Source: Magnetovibrio sp.
GTDB taxonomy: Bacteria; Pseudomonadota; Alphaproteobacteria; Rhodospirillales; Magnetovibrionaceae
DNA: 64,000 nucleotides
NCBI RefSeq assembly: GCF_036568125.1
Contig: NZ_DATCTF010000009.1
Coordinates: forward strand, 1 to 64,000
Direction of reading: 5' to 3'
The notes under the pieces are model-generated. The model searched no databases. It worked only from the letters and a program-made list of their open reading frames with translations, and had not been told where the DNA came from. This document shows, piece by piece, positions 8,751-16,832 of this stretch (positions within the stretch are counted from its first letter, which is position 1; every line of letters begins with the position of its first letter). Position numbers and translations under genes: made by a program.

Positions 8751-9074
8751 ATGGCAAAAAAACCTCGCGTAAAGCTGCCGAACAAGGCAAAAGCGGGCGA
8801 TATGATCCAGGTCAAAACCCTGGCCGCCCACGACATGGAAACCGGCAACCGGAAAGACAAAAAAGGCAATAAAATTCCGCGCCTTATCCTGAATAAGTTC
8901 ACCTGCACCTTTAACGGCGCAGACGTGTTCAGCGCAGACATGCATCCGTCCGTTTCCGCCAACCCGTACATTTCTTTCTTCATCACGGCGAAGGAAAGCG
9001 GCACGTACGAGTTCAAATGGACCGACGATAACGGTGAAGTCACCACTGTGTCTCAAGACATGGCCGTGTCTTAA
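8751..9074 (+). CDS. soxZ: SoxZ, partner subunit of SoxYZ
   Basis: A 107-residue protein without a signal peptide, expected to be co-exported with Tat-dependent SoxY. It shows the SoxZ pattern: an N-terminal PRVKLPNKAKAGDMIQVKTLAAHDMETG, the conserved IPRLILNKFTCTFNG, and FFITAKESGTYEFKWTDDNG. The heterodimer presents the SoxY arm to SoxAX and SoxB. It starts 49 bp after soxY and is followed 26 bp later by soxA. An AGGAG lies about 10 bases before the ATG. Confidence 0.97.
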   Translation: MAKKPRVKLPNKAKAGDMIQVKTLAAHDMETGNRKDKKGNKIPRLILNKFTCTFNGADVFSADMHPSVSANPYISFFITAKESGTYEFKWTDDNGEVTTVSQDMAVS

Positions 9075-9100
9075 ATCACGACGAAGGGAGGGCTAACGTC

Positions 9101-9955
9101 ATGAGTTTCAAGACAATCACCGCCGCTATTGCTGTGTTGGGTGCGGGTCTCGCGCTGGGCGCATGTAACGGCGCCAACACCACCGCAAAGCAACTCGATC
9201 AGGTGCCAAACCCTTATGGGGATAATGTTTGGTCCGGTTACAAAACGGCAACCGCGGAAACCCGCGCCATGCAGGATGACGATTTCGAAAATCCTGGCAT
9301 GCCGGTTTATGATGCCGCAGAAGGCATCTACAACGCCGCCGCAGGCGAAGCCGGCGTTTCGTGCGCCGATTGCCACGGCGCCGTCGACGATGCAACGGGT
9401 GGCCGCTTCGGCATCCCGATGAAAGGCGTCGCCGCCAACTACCCGGTGTACGATGCGGAAGATCACAAGCCGATCAACGTGGAGCTGCGCATCAACAAGT
9501 GCCGCACCAAGTACCAAAAGGCCGATCCGTTCAAATATGAATCGGACGCCATGCTCGGTATGACCGGTTTGATCGCCAAACAGTCGCGTGGCATGCCGCG
9601 CATGACCACGGCGGATTCCAAAACCGATGCGCTGAACCCGTTCTGGAAAACGGGCGAAGCCTTCTATTACCAGCGTCGCGGTCAGCTCGACATGGCTTGC
9701 AGCCACTGTCATGAAGACAACGCCGGTAACATGGTGCGCGCCGAAGTTCTGTCCCAAGGTCAGTCCAACGGCTTCCCGCTGTATCGCCTGAAATGGCAAA
9801 AGCCGGGTTCCTTGCACCGCCGCTTCCGCGGTTGCAACTCCAACATTCGCGCGGAACCTTATGGTTACGGTTCGGATGAATACCTTGCGCTGGAAACCTA
9901 TCTGGCGTGGCGTGGCCGTGGTCTTCCCATGGAAGCACCGGCTGTACGTAAATAA
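9101..9955 (+). CDS. soxA: SoxA, diheme c-type cytochrome subunit of SoxAX
   Basis: A 284-residue exported cytochrome. It has two haem motifs, CADCH near residue 88 and CSHCH near residue 200, making it the diheme form. The active-site cysteine in RGCNSNIRAEPYGYG (about residue 244) is the persulfide-bearing haem ligand of SoxA. The signal sequence ends LALGACNGAN; that LGAC resembles a weak lipobox, so membrane anchoring is possible. SoxAX joins thiosulfate to SoxY. GGGAGG lies upstream of the ATG. A strong hairpin after the stop separates it from soxB. Confidence 0.97.
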   Translation: MSFKTITAAIAVLGAGLALGACNGANTTAKQLDQVPNPYGDNVWSGYKTATAETRAMQDDDFENPGMPVYDAAEGIYNAAAGEAGVSCADCHGAVDDATGGRFGIPMKGVAANYPVYDAEDHKPINVELRINKCRTKYQKADPFKYESDAMLGMTGLIAKQSRGMPRMTTADSKTDALNPFWKTGEAFYYQRRGQLDMACSHCHEDNAGNMVRAEVLSQGQSNGFPLYRLKWQKPGSLHRRFRGCNSNIRAEPYGYGSDEYLALETYLAWRGRGLPMEAPAVRK

Positions 9956-9968
9956 CGCGTAGACGATT

Positions 9969-10003
9969 GGGGGCGGCATCCGCGTGGATTGCCGCCCCTT
10001 TTC
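9969..10003 (+). terminator. Intrinsic terminator between soxA and soxB
   Basis: A GC-rich stem (GGGGCGGCA at 9970-9978 with TGCCGCCCC at 9990-9998, plus a TCC/GGA inner pair) is followed by TTTT. It should end or attenuate soxXYZA transcripts, leaving soxB to read-through or its own promoter in the following 70 bp. Confidence 0.8.
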
Positions 10004-10075
10004 TGTCCAAATTTTCATTCGTTAAGTTCAAAACCAACAAAAAATACAGACCTTGTGTAACGGAGACTTCACACC

Positions 10076-11764
10076 ATGATTACCCGTCGCGATTTCCTTC
10101 AGGTGACCGCCGCCACCGCGGCGCTGCTTGGTTCCGGCGTCAGCATTGCGCGCGCGGCATCCAGTCAGGCTATCACCCAGGATGACCTTCTCAAGTTTGA
10201 CAGCGTCGGCCAAGTCACGTTGCTCAATTTCACAGACATTCACGCCCAATTGGTGCCGCTGTATTTCCGCGAGCCGTCGGTCAACCTGGGCGTCGGCGAA
10301 GTGCACGGCCTGCCGCCGCACCTGACCGGTGAAGCGTTCCTCAAGAATTTCGGCCTGATGGCGGGTACGCCGGACGCTTACGCGTTCTCGAGCGTCGATT
10401 ACAGCCAACTGGCCAACGAATACGGCCGCATCGGCGGCTTGGCGCACATGGCGACATTGATCAAAGCGATCCGCGCCCAACGCGAACCCAACACCCTGTT
10501 GATCGATTGCGGCGACACTTGGCAAGGTTCCTACACCTCGCTGGCGAACCAAGGCGAAGACATGGTCGACGCCATGAACGCGCTGGGCGTGGACGTGATG
10601 GTGCCGCACTGGGAATTCACCTACGGCGCCGACCGCGTGCAGGAATTGATCGGCAAGCTGAACTTCCCGTTCCTGGCCGGCAACGTGTTGGACAACGAAT
10701 GGCAGGAAAAGGTCTTCGATTCGACCGCGCATTTCGAGCGCGGCGGCGTCAAAATCGCCGTGATCGGCCAAGCCTTCCCCTACACCCCGGTGGCCAACCC
10801 GCGCTACATGATCCCCGACTGGTCGTTCGGCATCCGCGACGAAATGGTCCAGGAAAGCGTCAACAAGGCCCGCGCCGAGGGTGCGGAACTGGTGGTTCTG
10901 GCGTCGCACAACGGCTTCGACGTGGACCGCAAGCTGGCATCGCGCGTCAACGGCATCGACGTGATCTTGACCGGCCACACCCATGACGCCATTCCCGGCG
11001 TGATCGAAGTGAACAACACGCTGTTGGTCGCCACCGGTTCGCACGGCAAGTTCCTGGGCCGCTTGGACCTCGACGTGCAGAACGGCAAGGTCAAGAACTA
11101 CAACTACAAACTGATGCCCATTTTCTCCGACGTGATCGCGCCGGACCCGGAAATTCAGGCAGTTGTGGACGGCATCCGCGCCCCGCATCAAAAGATCATC
11201 GGCGAAAAACTCGGCAAGACCGAGAGCCTGCTGTATCGCCGCGGCAACTTCAACGGCACCTTCGACGACCTGATCTGCAACGCGATTATGGAAGAACGCG
11301 AAACGCAAATCGCGCTGTCACCGGGCTTCCGCTGGGGCGCGACGCTCATTCCGGGCCAAGACATCACCGTTGACGATGTCTACACCCAGACCTCGATCAC
11401 CTACCCCAACACCTATCGCAGCGAAATGACCGGCGAGACCCTCAAGCTGATCTTGGAAGACGTTGCCGACAACCTGTTCAATCCCGATCCCTATTACCAA
11501 CAGGGCGGCGACATGGTGCGCGTCGGCGGCATGGGCTATCGCATCGATATCCACAAGACGATCGGCTCACGCATTTCCGAAATGACCTTGCTGTCGACGG
11601 GCGAAACCATCGACCCGAGCAAAAAGTATGTGGTCGGCGGTTGGGCGTCCGTCAACGAAGGCACCGAAGGCCCGCCGGTCTACGACCTCGTATCCGACTA
11701 CATTCGCAAGAAAAAAGTCGTCAATGTGCAGCCGAACACCAGCATCAAGGTTGTCGGGGCCTAA
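10076..11764 (+). CDS. soxB: SoxB, dimanganese thiosulfohydrolase
   Basis: A 562-residue periplasmic enzyme that hydrolyses the terminal sulfone from SoxY-bound thiosulfate to give sulfate. A Tat signal (TRRDFLQVTAATAALLGSG) comes first. The 5'-nucleotidase-like metallophosphoesterase motifs follow: NFTDIHAQ, LLIDCGDTWQGS, VVLASHNGFD and ILTGHTHDA, with metal-binding Asp, His and Asn in place. The C-terminal 5'-nucleotidase domain covers about residues 370-555. The ATG at 10076 has GGAG nine bases upstream. soxV follows closely. Confidence 0.97.
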   Translation: MITRRDFLQVTAATAALLGSGVSIARAASSQAITQDDLLKFDSVGQVTLLNFTDIHAQLVPLYFREPSVNLGVGEVHGLPPHLTGEAFLKNFGLMAGTPDAYAFSSVDYSQLANEYGRIGGLAHMATLIKAIRAQREPNTLLIDCGDTWQGSYTSLANQGEDMVDAMNALGVDVMVPHWEFTYGADRVQELIGKLNFPFLAGNVLDNEWQEKVFDSTAHFERGGVKIAVIGQAFPYTPVANPRYMIPDWSFGIRDEMVQESVNKARAEGAELVVLASHNGFDVDRKLASRVNGIDVILTGHTHDAIPGVIEVNNTLLVATGSHGKFLGRLDLDVQNGKVKNYNYKLMPIFSDVIAPDPEIQAVVDGIRAPHQKIIGEKLGKTESLLYRRGNFNGTFDDLICNAIMEERETQIALSPGFRWGATLIPGQDITVDDVYTQTSITYPNTYRSEMTGETLKLILEDVADNLFNPDPYYQQGGDMVRVGGMGYRIDIHKTIGSRISEMTLLSTGETIDPSKKYVVGGWASVNEGTEGPPVYDLVSDYIRKKKVVNVQPNTSIKVVGA

Positions 11765-11794
11765 CCGCCCCGTTACCTCTGTGGGACATACTCA

Positions 11795-12538
11795 ATGGAT
11801 CCGTTTGACATCACCTATTGGGGCTCATTCGGCGCCGGCGTGCTCAGCTTCGCCTCGCCGTGCGTTCTGCCTCTGATCCCTGCCTACTTGTGCTTTCTCG
11901 GCGGCGCATCGCTTGAGGAGCTGACCGCCGAGGGCGGTGTCGACAAGCAGGTCCAACGCCAAGTGTTCGTCTCGGCGCTGGCGTTCGTGCTTGGCTTCGC
12001 CACCGTGTTCGTGATCCTCGGCGCGACGGCCACCACGGTCAGCGCCTTGATCGCGGACAACATCGACATCCTCGCCAAGATCGCCGGTGTGATCATCGTC
12101 GTCTTTGGCCTGCACTACATGGGGCTGTTCAAGATCGGTTTCCTGAACTTCGAAAAACGCTTCCACCTGGAAAACAAGCCCGCCGGCCTGGCCGGGTCTT
12201 ACATCCTGGGGCTGGCCTTCGCGTTCGGTTGGACGCCGTGCGTGGGGCCGATCTTGGCGACCATCTTGATGGTCGCAGCAAGCGGCGACGACGTCATGTA
12301 CGGGACCTCTTTGCTGGCTGTCTATGCGGCGGGCATCGGTTTGCCGTTCTTGCTGGCGGCGTTTGCGGTGAAGCCGTTCATGATCTTCCTCGGCAAGTTC
12401 CGCCGCCATATGCGCACCGTGGAAATCGCCATCGGCACGTTGTTGGTGGTCACCGGCGTGGCGATCTTCACCGGATCGCTGTCAGAAGTCTCAAACTGGT
12501 TGCTGGAAACCTTCCCGAGCTTTGGAGAGGTCGGCTAA
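11795..12538 (+). CDS. soxV: SoxV/CcdA-family thiol-electron transporter
   Basis: A 247-residue membrane protein of the CcdA/DsbD-beta family with about six transmembrane helices. The paired redox motifs are visible: ASPCVLPLIPAYLCFLGG near residue 18 and FGWTPCVGPI near 148. It moves reducing equivalents from cytoplasmic thioredoxin across the membrane. Next to soxB, and with two periplasmic thioredoxins (SoxS, SoxW) in the same island, it matches SoxV, which supplies electrons to keep Sox cysteines reduced. A role in cytochrome c maturation cannot be excluded. Confidence 0.9.
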   Translation: MDPFDITYWGSFGAGVLSFASPCVLPLIPAYLCFLGGASLEELTAEGGVDKQVQRQVFVSALAFVLGFATVFVILGATATTVSALIADNIDILAKIAGVIIVVFGLHYMGLFKIGFLNFEKRFHLENKPAGLAGSYILGLAFAFGWTPCVGPILATILMVAASGDDVMYGTSLLAVYAAGIGLPFLLAAFAVKPFMIFLGKFRRHMRTVEIAIGTLLVVTGVAIFTGSLSEVSNWLLETFPSFGEVG

Positions 12539-12567
12539 CCATCTGATAAACTTGATGTTTTTTTTAG

Positions 12568-12611
12568 AAAAACCCCGCAGTCTATACAAAGGTATGGATT
12601 GCGGGGTTTTT
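12568..12611 (+). terminator. Terminator after soxV
   Basis: AAAAACCCCGCA (12568-12579) pairs with TGCGGGGTTTTT (12600-12611), a 12-bp perfect stem with a 20-nt loop and U-tract: the end of the soxB-soxV transcript. Confidence 0.85.
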
Positions 12612-12853
12612 CATTAATCTTTTGAACACAGCCCAATACCTTTGATCAGATGAGGCGGGCGTCTGAATGGGTTATGATTTATGTGTGGTCGGCGATATCG
12701 CCCCCCTAACGATACCGCCCCACTTCCCGCCCCCTCCCCATCCCCCCAGATACAGGAGGGGCAGCGGACGTAGACTAAGCTCAAGGTGTACGTAAAAACC
12801 GGAACGGTTTCTCTCCTCCTCCCCCCTCAGTTGAGGGCCGTTCACCCCAAAAT
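12612..12853. other. Non-coding gap with a C-rich tract
   Basis: About 240 bp without a credible gene. A strongly C-biased stretch runs from about 12700 to 12750. An open frame on the minus strand (67 codons) is low-complexity Gly-rich and has no ribosome site. No RNA gene is recognised. Confidence 0.5.
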
Positions 12854-12890
12854 AAAGCGGAGTTCCCTTACCCAATTGGAACTCCGCTTT
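12854..12890. terminator. Bidirectional terminator between converging genes
   Basis: AAAGCGGAGTTCC (12854-12866) and GGAACTCCGCTTT (12878-12890) form a 13-bp perfect stem with an 11-nt loop. A T-run follows on the plus side and A residues precede it. It lies just downstream of the minus-strand hydrolase gene. Confidence 0.8.
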
Positions 12891-12916
12891 TTTTGTGCCT
12901 CGTGAGCGTGATTTCT

Positions 12917-13744
12917 TTACATCAAGTGCTTCTTATAAAATGCCAAGGTCCGCTCCCACGACAAAGCCGCGTCGGCTTCGTCGTAACGCGCCCCGGTGGG
13001 GTTGGCGAAGGCATGATCGGCTTCGTACCAATGCACGGTCAGATCGGTTTTACCCGCCGCCGCCATGGATTTTTCGAAACCGCCGACCATTTCGGCGTTG
13101 ATGTTCTTGTCCAAGGTACCGAAATGGCCAAGAACCGGGCTGTTCAAACTCGCCAGTTGTTCCGGCGTTTTGTTGCAGCGACCGTAATAGATCACCGTGG
13201 CGTCCACCGGCGTGGCGATCGAAGCGTTGAGCGACCAGCCGCCGCCAAAGCACCAACCGACGGTGCCGACCTTGCCGGTGCCCTTTTCGTGGTTTTTCAA
13301 CCAGTCGATCAGCGTTACAAGTTGCTCGGTCCCGGCCTGTTCGTCGAGGCTGCTCATCAGCTTTTTCGCACCGTCACGGTCCGTGGCGTATTCCCCACCG
13401 TACATGTCCACCGCCAATGCGATGTAGCCTTGCTTGGCGAATTCCGCGGCGACCGACTTGATTTGATCGTTCAGCCCCCACCATTCGTGGATCAGCAACA
13501 CCGCCGGCGCGGGCGTTTTTTCCGGCATCGCCAGAACGCCCATGGCGGTGCCGCCGCTGGGGGTCTTGATCGACACCGCGGTGGTGGCATTGTGCCCGGC
13601 GGCGCGCGCCAGATCGGGATAGGCCAGAACGGTGGCCAACGGCAAGGCGGCTAAGCCTTTGATGAAGTTTCGTCGTTGTCCGTCGGTGACCTCGGGCAAC
13701 GGCTTGTCGGACGGGGTATAACCACAACTGATTTCATCGCACAT
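12917..13744 (-). CDS. Exported dienelactone hydrolase-family protein
   Basis: A 275-residue alpha/beta hydrolase. A Tat-like signal (GQRRNFIKGLAALPLATVLAY) directs it to the periplasm. Dienelactone hydrolase features are present: HEWWGLNDQIK with the catalytic-site Glu, nucleophile Cys in GWCFGGGWS (about residue 168), acid Asp in FGTLDKNI, and His in DHAFAN (about residue 244). DLH-family proteins occur in several sox-type loci with no assigned sulfur substrate. It is last in a leftward group behind soxW and a DsrE-like gene, so a link with sulfur metabolism is inferred from position only. Confidence 0.85.
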   Translation of the reverse strand: MCDEISCGYTPSDKPLPEVTDGQRRNFIKGLAALPLATVLAYPDLARAAGHNATTAVSIKTPSGGTAMGVLAMPEKTPAPAVLLIHEWWGLNDQIKSVAAEFAKQGYIALAVDMYGGEYATDRDGAKKLMSSLDEQAGTEQLVTLIDWLKNHEKGTGKVGTVGWCFGGGWSLNASIATPVDATVIYYGRCNKTPEQLASLNSPVLGHFGTLDKNINAEMVGGFEKSMAAAGKTDLTVHWYEADHAFANPTGARYDEADAALSWERTLAFYKKHLM

Positions 13745-13791
13745 GAACGTTCTCTCCAGTTCAGTTCAAGACAATAAGAAAGTGTTTTATT

Positions 13792-14472
13792 TCAAAGGTC
13801 TGCTGGAAGGTCTTTGGGCAAATCATCGGCGTACAAATCGTAATGCACGCCCATCTCGTCCAGCTTGTTGCCGATGCCACTCAACCAGCGCTGAAAGCTC
13901 GGCTCAGTCTCGTATCCGCCGGTTTTGGCGTAGCGCAGCAAGAAGTAGAAATGAAACGGCTTGAAGTAGCCGGGGATGCGCACAACCTCGCCATCCACAC
14001 CGGACTTACCGGCCATAGCCTGACCCGACGTGGGGAAAAACTGCAAGGTCGGCGTGAACATCACCCGCCATTTGTTGGCGAGGTCCTTTTCCTTGAGCAC
14101 TTCGCCGTCGAAGTCGGTGACCTCGCGATCCCCCCACAAATTCAGCTGGATGACCATGAAGTCCTTTTTCATCGCCTCGACCACGCGGGGAATGCGCAAG
14201 TTCACCTCGTGCATCTTTTTGCAGTACGGACAACCGCGTTGTTCCCAAACAATCATCAGGCGTTTGCCCTGAGCTTCGGCGTCGCCGATATCTTCTTTTA
14301 AATCGAGAAAACTTTGATGGAACCACGGCTGCATGTGCAGGCCGTCTTCGCTGATTTCACTGGGCGGCAACAGGTGATCATTGGCACGGGCGGGAGTTGC
14401 CGTCGCAAACCCCAAGCTCACGGCCATCAACACCCCAAAAATCACGCGCAACGCCTTGCTCGATACAAACAT
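13792..14472 (-). CDS. soxW: Periplasmic thioredoxin-like protein SoxW
   Basis: A 226-residue exported thioredoxin-fold protein. A signal peptide ends ATPARAND. The active site CPYC lies in QRGCPYCKKMHEVNL near residue 82, and the cis-Pro in MFTPTLQFFP near 143. The length and the sequence GKRLMIVWEQRGCPYC fit SoxW, the sox-linked periplasmic thioredoxin reduced by SoxV. The region after residue 165 (YFKPFHFYFLLRYAKTGGYE) is also typical. It lies 47 bp from the hydrolase gene and 68 bp from the DsrE-like gene on the same strand. Confidence 0.85.
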   Translation of the reverse strand: MFVSSKALRVIFGVLMAVSLGFATATPARANDHLLPPSEISEDGLHMQPWFHQSFLDLKEDIGDAEAQGKRLMIVWEQRGCPYCKKMHEVNLRIPRVVEAMKKDFMVIQLNLWGDREVTDFDGEVLKEKDLANKWRVMFTPTLQFFPTSGQAMAGKSGVDGEVVRIPGYFKPFHFYFLLRYAKTGGYETEPSFQRWLSGIGNKLDEMGVHYDLYADDLPKDLPADL

Positions 14473-14540
14473 CGTCAGAACCTCCCCAGGTCAATGCATT
14501 GAGAATTTATATCGGCACGAAGGCCCGAAACATCAAGCCC

Positions 14541-14987
14541 TCAAGGCTTGAGATCGACCCAACCCGACAGCCGTCGTTCGACGATTTCCACCAACCCGGC
14601 GCGGGTCCAACTCACCCCGTCGATCATATCGGCTTCGGTCTTGTGAATGGCATCCAAGGTGTTGCCGCAAGCGATGAACTCGATTTCGTAGAGCAGCATG
14701 CTTTCAACGCGCGAGCGCACCGGCGAATCCTTCAAAATCGACCAAATTCCAGGACCATACGCGACCACAGCCAGTTTCACGTTGTCGGCGCCATAGGCCT
14801 TTTGAATGTTCATGACGTTGTTGAGCACCGCGTTGACGCGTTTTTCGTCTTTTTCGCTGAGCGATACGACGACTTTGCGTGGATTGTCGAAATCGGGGGC
14901 GGGCTCGGCCATGGTGGCACGCGCGGGCGCGGACAAGCCGAACAAGGCGAAAACGGCGATCATGGACACAAGGATGAGTTTTTTCAT
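14541..14987 (-). CDS. Exported DsrE-like protein
   Basis: A 148-residue protein with a signal peptide (MKKLILVSMIAVFALFGLSAPARA) and a DsrE-like fold: KVVVSLSEKDEKRVNAVLNNV, an ALVVAYGPG-type strand (KLAVVAYGPGI), and IEFIACGNTLDAIHKTE carrying the conserved Cys near residue 107. Exported DsrE homologues are common in sulfur-oxidation loci; they may carry or sense sulfane sulfur in the periplasm. It heads the leftward group with soxW and diverges from the arsR-type regulator, 210 bp away. Confidence 0.85.
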   Translation of the reverse strand: MKKLILVSMIAVFALFGLSAPARATMAEPAPDFDNPRKVVVSLSEKDEKRVNAVLNNVMNIQKAYGADNVKLAVVAYGPGIWSILKDSPVRSRVESMLLYEIEFIACGNTLDAIHKTEADMIDGVSWTRAGLVEIVERRLSGWVDLKP

Positions 14988-15137
14988 CAGGGCTTCCTAC
15001 GACGATGGATTTGCCACAGTCTACTGCGGAATGCGCCATACCTGAACAGATTTCGAATGTTAAAAGGCCCTATTCGCAAGGCGCTCTTACGCAATCGCCA
15101 TGGCAACCAATGTACACTCGCCTTGAGGACAGACTAC

Positions 15138-15170
15138 TTGACATTTTCCTAATATAAGATGTATCTAATC
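15138..15170 (+). promoter_or_regulatory. Candidate promoter/operator of the ArsR-type regulator
   Basis: A consensus TTGACA (15138-15143) lies 18 bp from TATCTA (15162-15167), a weak -10. CTAATATAAG (15149-15158), the element found upstream of the soxT-like gene, sits in the spacer, and a second CTAATC follows at 15165. A repressor bound there would block RNA polymerase, consistent with autoregulation. Not experimentally shown. Confidence 0.45.
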
Positions 15171-15196
15171 AAGGCAGAAACCAAAGTGAGGTCGCC

Positions 15197-15520
15197 GTGA
15201 ATTTAGACATGAAGCTAGAAGAGATGGAAGGCAACGCTCAAGCTGCGAGCGAACTGCTCAAGGCGATGAGCAATCAAACGCGCCTGATGATTCTCTGTCA
15301 GTTGCTACATGGCGAAAAGACGGCCGGTGAACTTGACTCGGCGACCAGCCTGTCCCAGTCGGCTTTGTCCCAACACCTTGCGGTCCTGCGCGAACACGGC
15401 TTGGTGCAAACGCGCCGTGAATCGCAAAATATCTTCTACTCGCTCGACGGCGACAAACCCAAAGCCATCATCGAAGTTCTCTATCGGTTGTTCCACAGCG
15501 GCGACGCCAGCTGCGCTTGA
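15197..15520 (+). CDS. soxR: ArsR-family transcriptional repressor (SoxR/BigR/SqrR-like)
   Basis: A 107-residue winged-helix protein: NQTRLMILCQLL, recognition helix LSQSALSQHLAVLREHGLV, then wing RRESQNIFYSLDG. It resembles the persulfide-responsive BigR/SqrR group and the sox-locus repressor SoxR. Cys34 (LMILC) matches the first redox cysteine of BigR. The second usual cysteine position, in the helix after the wing, is His100 here; the only other Cys is Cys106 in the tail. The start is a GTG at 15197 with GAGG five bases upstream. It diverges from the DsrE/soxW group and precedes the TauE/SafE genes, and probably controls much of this island. Confidence 0.85.
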   Translation: MNLDMKLEEMEGNAQAASELLKAMSNQTRLMILCQLLHGEKTAGELDSATSLSQSALSQHLAVLREHGLVQTRRESQNIFYSLDGDKPKAIIEVLYRLFHSGDASCA

Positions 15521-15556
15521 CAATTGATCACCTGATAATTTATTAGGTTATCGATT

Positions 15557-15716
15557 GGCTTTTCCAAGCCCCCCAATTCATTACCCCCCCTGCTCCGCAC
15601 AGTCGTGGAGCCAAGTCGCGAAACCTGCCGTTGCCACTACCGGTGGGTCTTTGGTTCTCTCAGGTTATCCGCATATTCCACCTATGCGTGGACTGATCTT
15701 GTCAGCCCCAACCTGA
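15557..15716 (+). ncRNA. Structured 5' leader A (candidate cis-regulatory RNA) of the first TauE/SafE gene
   Basis: The roughly 275-nt leader contains a GGCTT/AAGCC hairpin (15557-15570) and a core beginning CCAAGTCGCGAAACC at 15611. In that core ACCTGCCG (15623-15630) can pair with CGGTGGGT (15641-15648), an 8-bp stem with two G-U pairs. A closed module follows: TCAGGTT (15660-15666) with AACCTGA (15710-15716), enclosing CGCAT/ATGCG and CTGA/TCAG hairpins. The 5' hairpin and the core recur before the next TauE/SafE gene. Conservation between paralogous leaders argues for an RNA element. It may belong to an alphaproteobacterial motif reported before sulfate/sulfite transporters (sul1), but I cannot confirm that. 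Confidence 0.6.
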
Positions 15717-15797
15717 ATCAAGGTCCACTTATGCGACTACGACACTTTTTGTTCGGCTTGATGCGAAACCCAGTTTGGACGCGTTGAGACCACAATC

Positions 15798-16706
15798 ATG
15801 CAAGTTTACCTGCCCATCGGGGAAATCTCGGTCAACATTTTCGTGCTGCTCGGCATCGGTGGCGGGATCGGCTTTTTGTCCGGTCTGTTCGGCGTGGGCG
15901 GCGGGTTTCTGCTCACGCCGCTGCTGATCTTCATCGGCATCCCACCGGCCGTTGCTGTGGGCACCGGTGCAAACCAAATCGTCGCCTCATCGATTTCCGG
16001 AGTCTTGGCGCATTTCAAACGCGGCACCGTCGATGTCAAAATGGGCGTCATGCTGCTGATCGGCGGCATACTCGGTTCCGGTGTCGGGGTTTGGCTGTTC
16101 ACCCTGTTGCGTGCGCAAGGCCAGGTCGATCTGGTGATCAAGCTGACCTACGTGTTCTTCCTCGGCGCCATTGGCCTGCTGATGTTTATCGAAAGCGTCG
16201 GTGCGTTGGTGCGCACCAAGCGGCGCGCCACGCCCAAACGGCGCACCCACAACGCCTTGACGGGCCTGCCGTTCAAGATGCGTTTTCGCCGTTCGCTGCT
16301 GTACATTTCCGCCCTGCTGCCCCTGGGCGTCGGCTTCGTGGTCGGAATTTTGACCGCTATCATGGGGGTCGGCGGTGGCTTCATCATGGTCCCGGCGATG
16401 ATTTATCTGCTCGGCATGCCCACAGCCGTGGTCGTCGGCACCTCGCTGTTTCAGATTATCTTCGTCACCACCAACGTCACAGTCTTGCAGGCGATCAACA
16501 ATTTCGCGGTCGACATTCCCTTGGCGCTGCTGCTGTTAGTGGGCGGTGTGATCGGTGCGCAATTCGGTTCGCGCGCTAGCACCAAGATGAACGGCGAACA
16601 ACTGCGCGTTCTGCTCGCGCTGATGGTTTTGGGAGTGTGTTTCAAGATCGCCCTCGAACTGACTTTACCGCCTGCGGACATCTACGTCCTGGGAACCATG
16701 AAATAA
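15798..16706 (+). CDS. TauE/SafE-family sulfite/sulfonate exporter (copy 1)
   Basis: A 302-residue membrane permease with about eight hydrophobic segments. The family's duplicated Gly-rich motifs are clear: GGGIGFLSGLFGVGGGFLLTPLLIF at the start of the first half and ILTAIMGVGGGFIMVPAMIY in the second. A basic cytoplasmic loop (TKRRATPKRRTHN) lies between the halves. TauE/SafE proteins export sulfite or organosulfur anions; in a Sox cluster the likely role is removing sulfite or sulfate. About 80% of its residues look the same as the next gene, so the two are recent tandem paralogues. Substrate is inferred. Confidence 0.88.
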   Translation: MQVYLPIGEISVNIFVLLGIGGGIGFLSGLFGVGGGFLLTPLLIFIGIPPAVAVGTGANQIVASSISGVLAHFKRGTVDVKMGVMLLIGGILGSGVGVWLFTLLRAQGQVDLVIKLTYVFFLGAIGLLMFIESVGALVRTKRRATPKRRTHNALTGLPFKMRFRRSLLYISALLPLGVGFVVGILTAIMGVGGGFIMVPAMIYLLGMPTAVVVGTSLFQIIFVTTNVTVLQAINNFAVDIPLALLLLVGGVIGAQFGSRASTKMNGEQLRVLLALMVLGVCFKIALELTLPPADIYVLGTMK

Positions 16707-16786
16707 GCCGTTTTGTGCATTAAACATTCTAAAATACCGAGCAACCCTCTGAATTGGAAATTTTCTGCCACAATCTCAACTAATGC

Positions 16787-16815
16787 TTGACATATTTGGC
16801 CACAATCATTAGAAG
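16787..16815 (+). promoter_or_regulatory. Candidate promoter before leader B
   Basis: TTGACA (16787-16792) is 17 bp from TAGAAG (16810-16815, four of six -10 bases). It lies just upstream of leader B, so the second TauE/SafE gene may have its own promoter. A CTAATATT element follows at 16819. Confidence 0.4.
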
Positions 16816-16832
16816 CCACTAATATTCGCTGC

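Noticed and set aside
12672-12875. Minus-strand 67-codon frame downstream of soxV
   Set aside because: Gly/Arg-rich low-complexity translation over a C-rich tract and terminator, no ribosome site.
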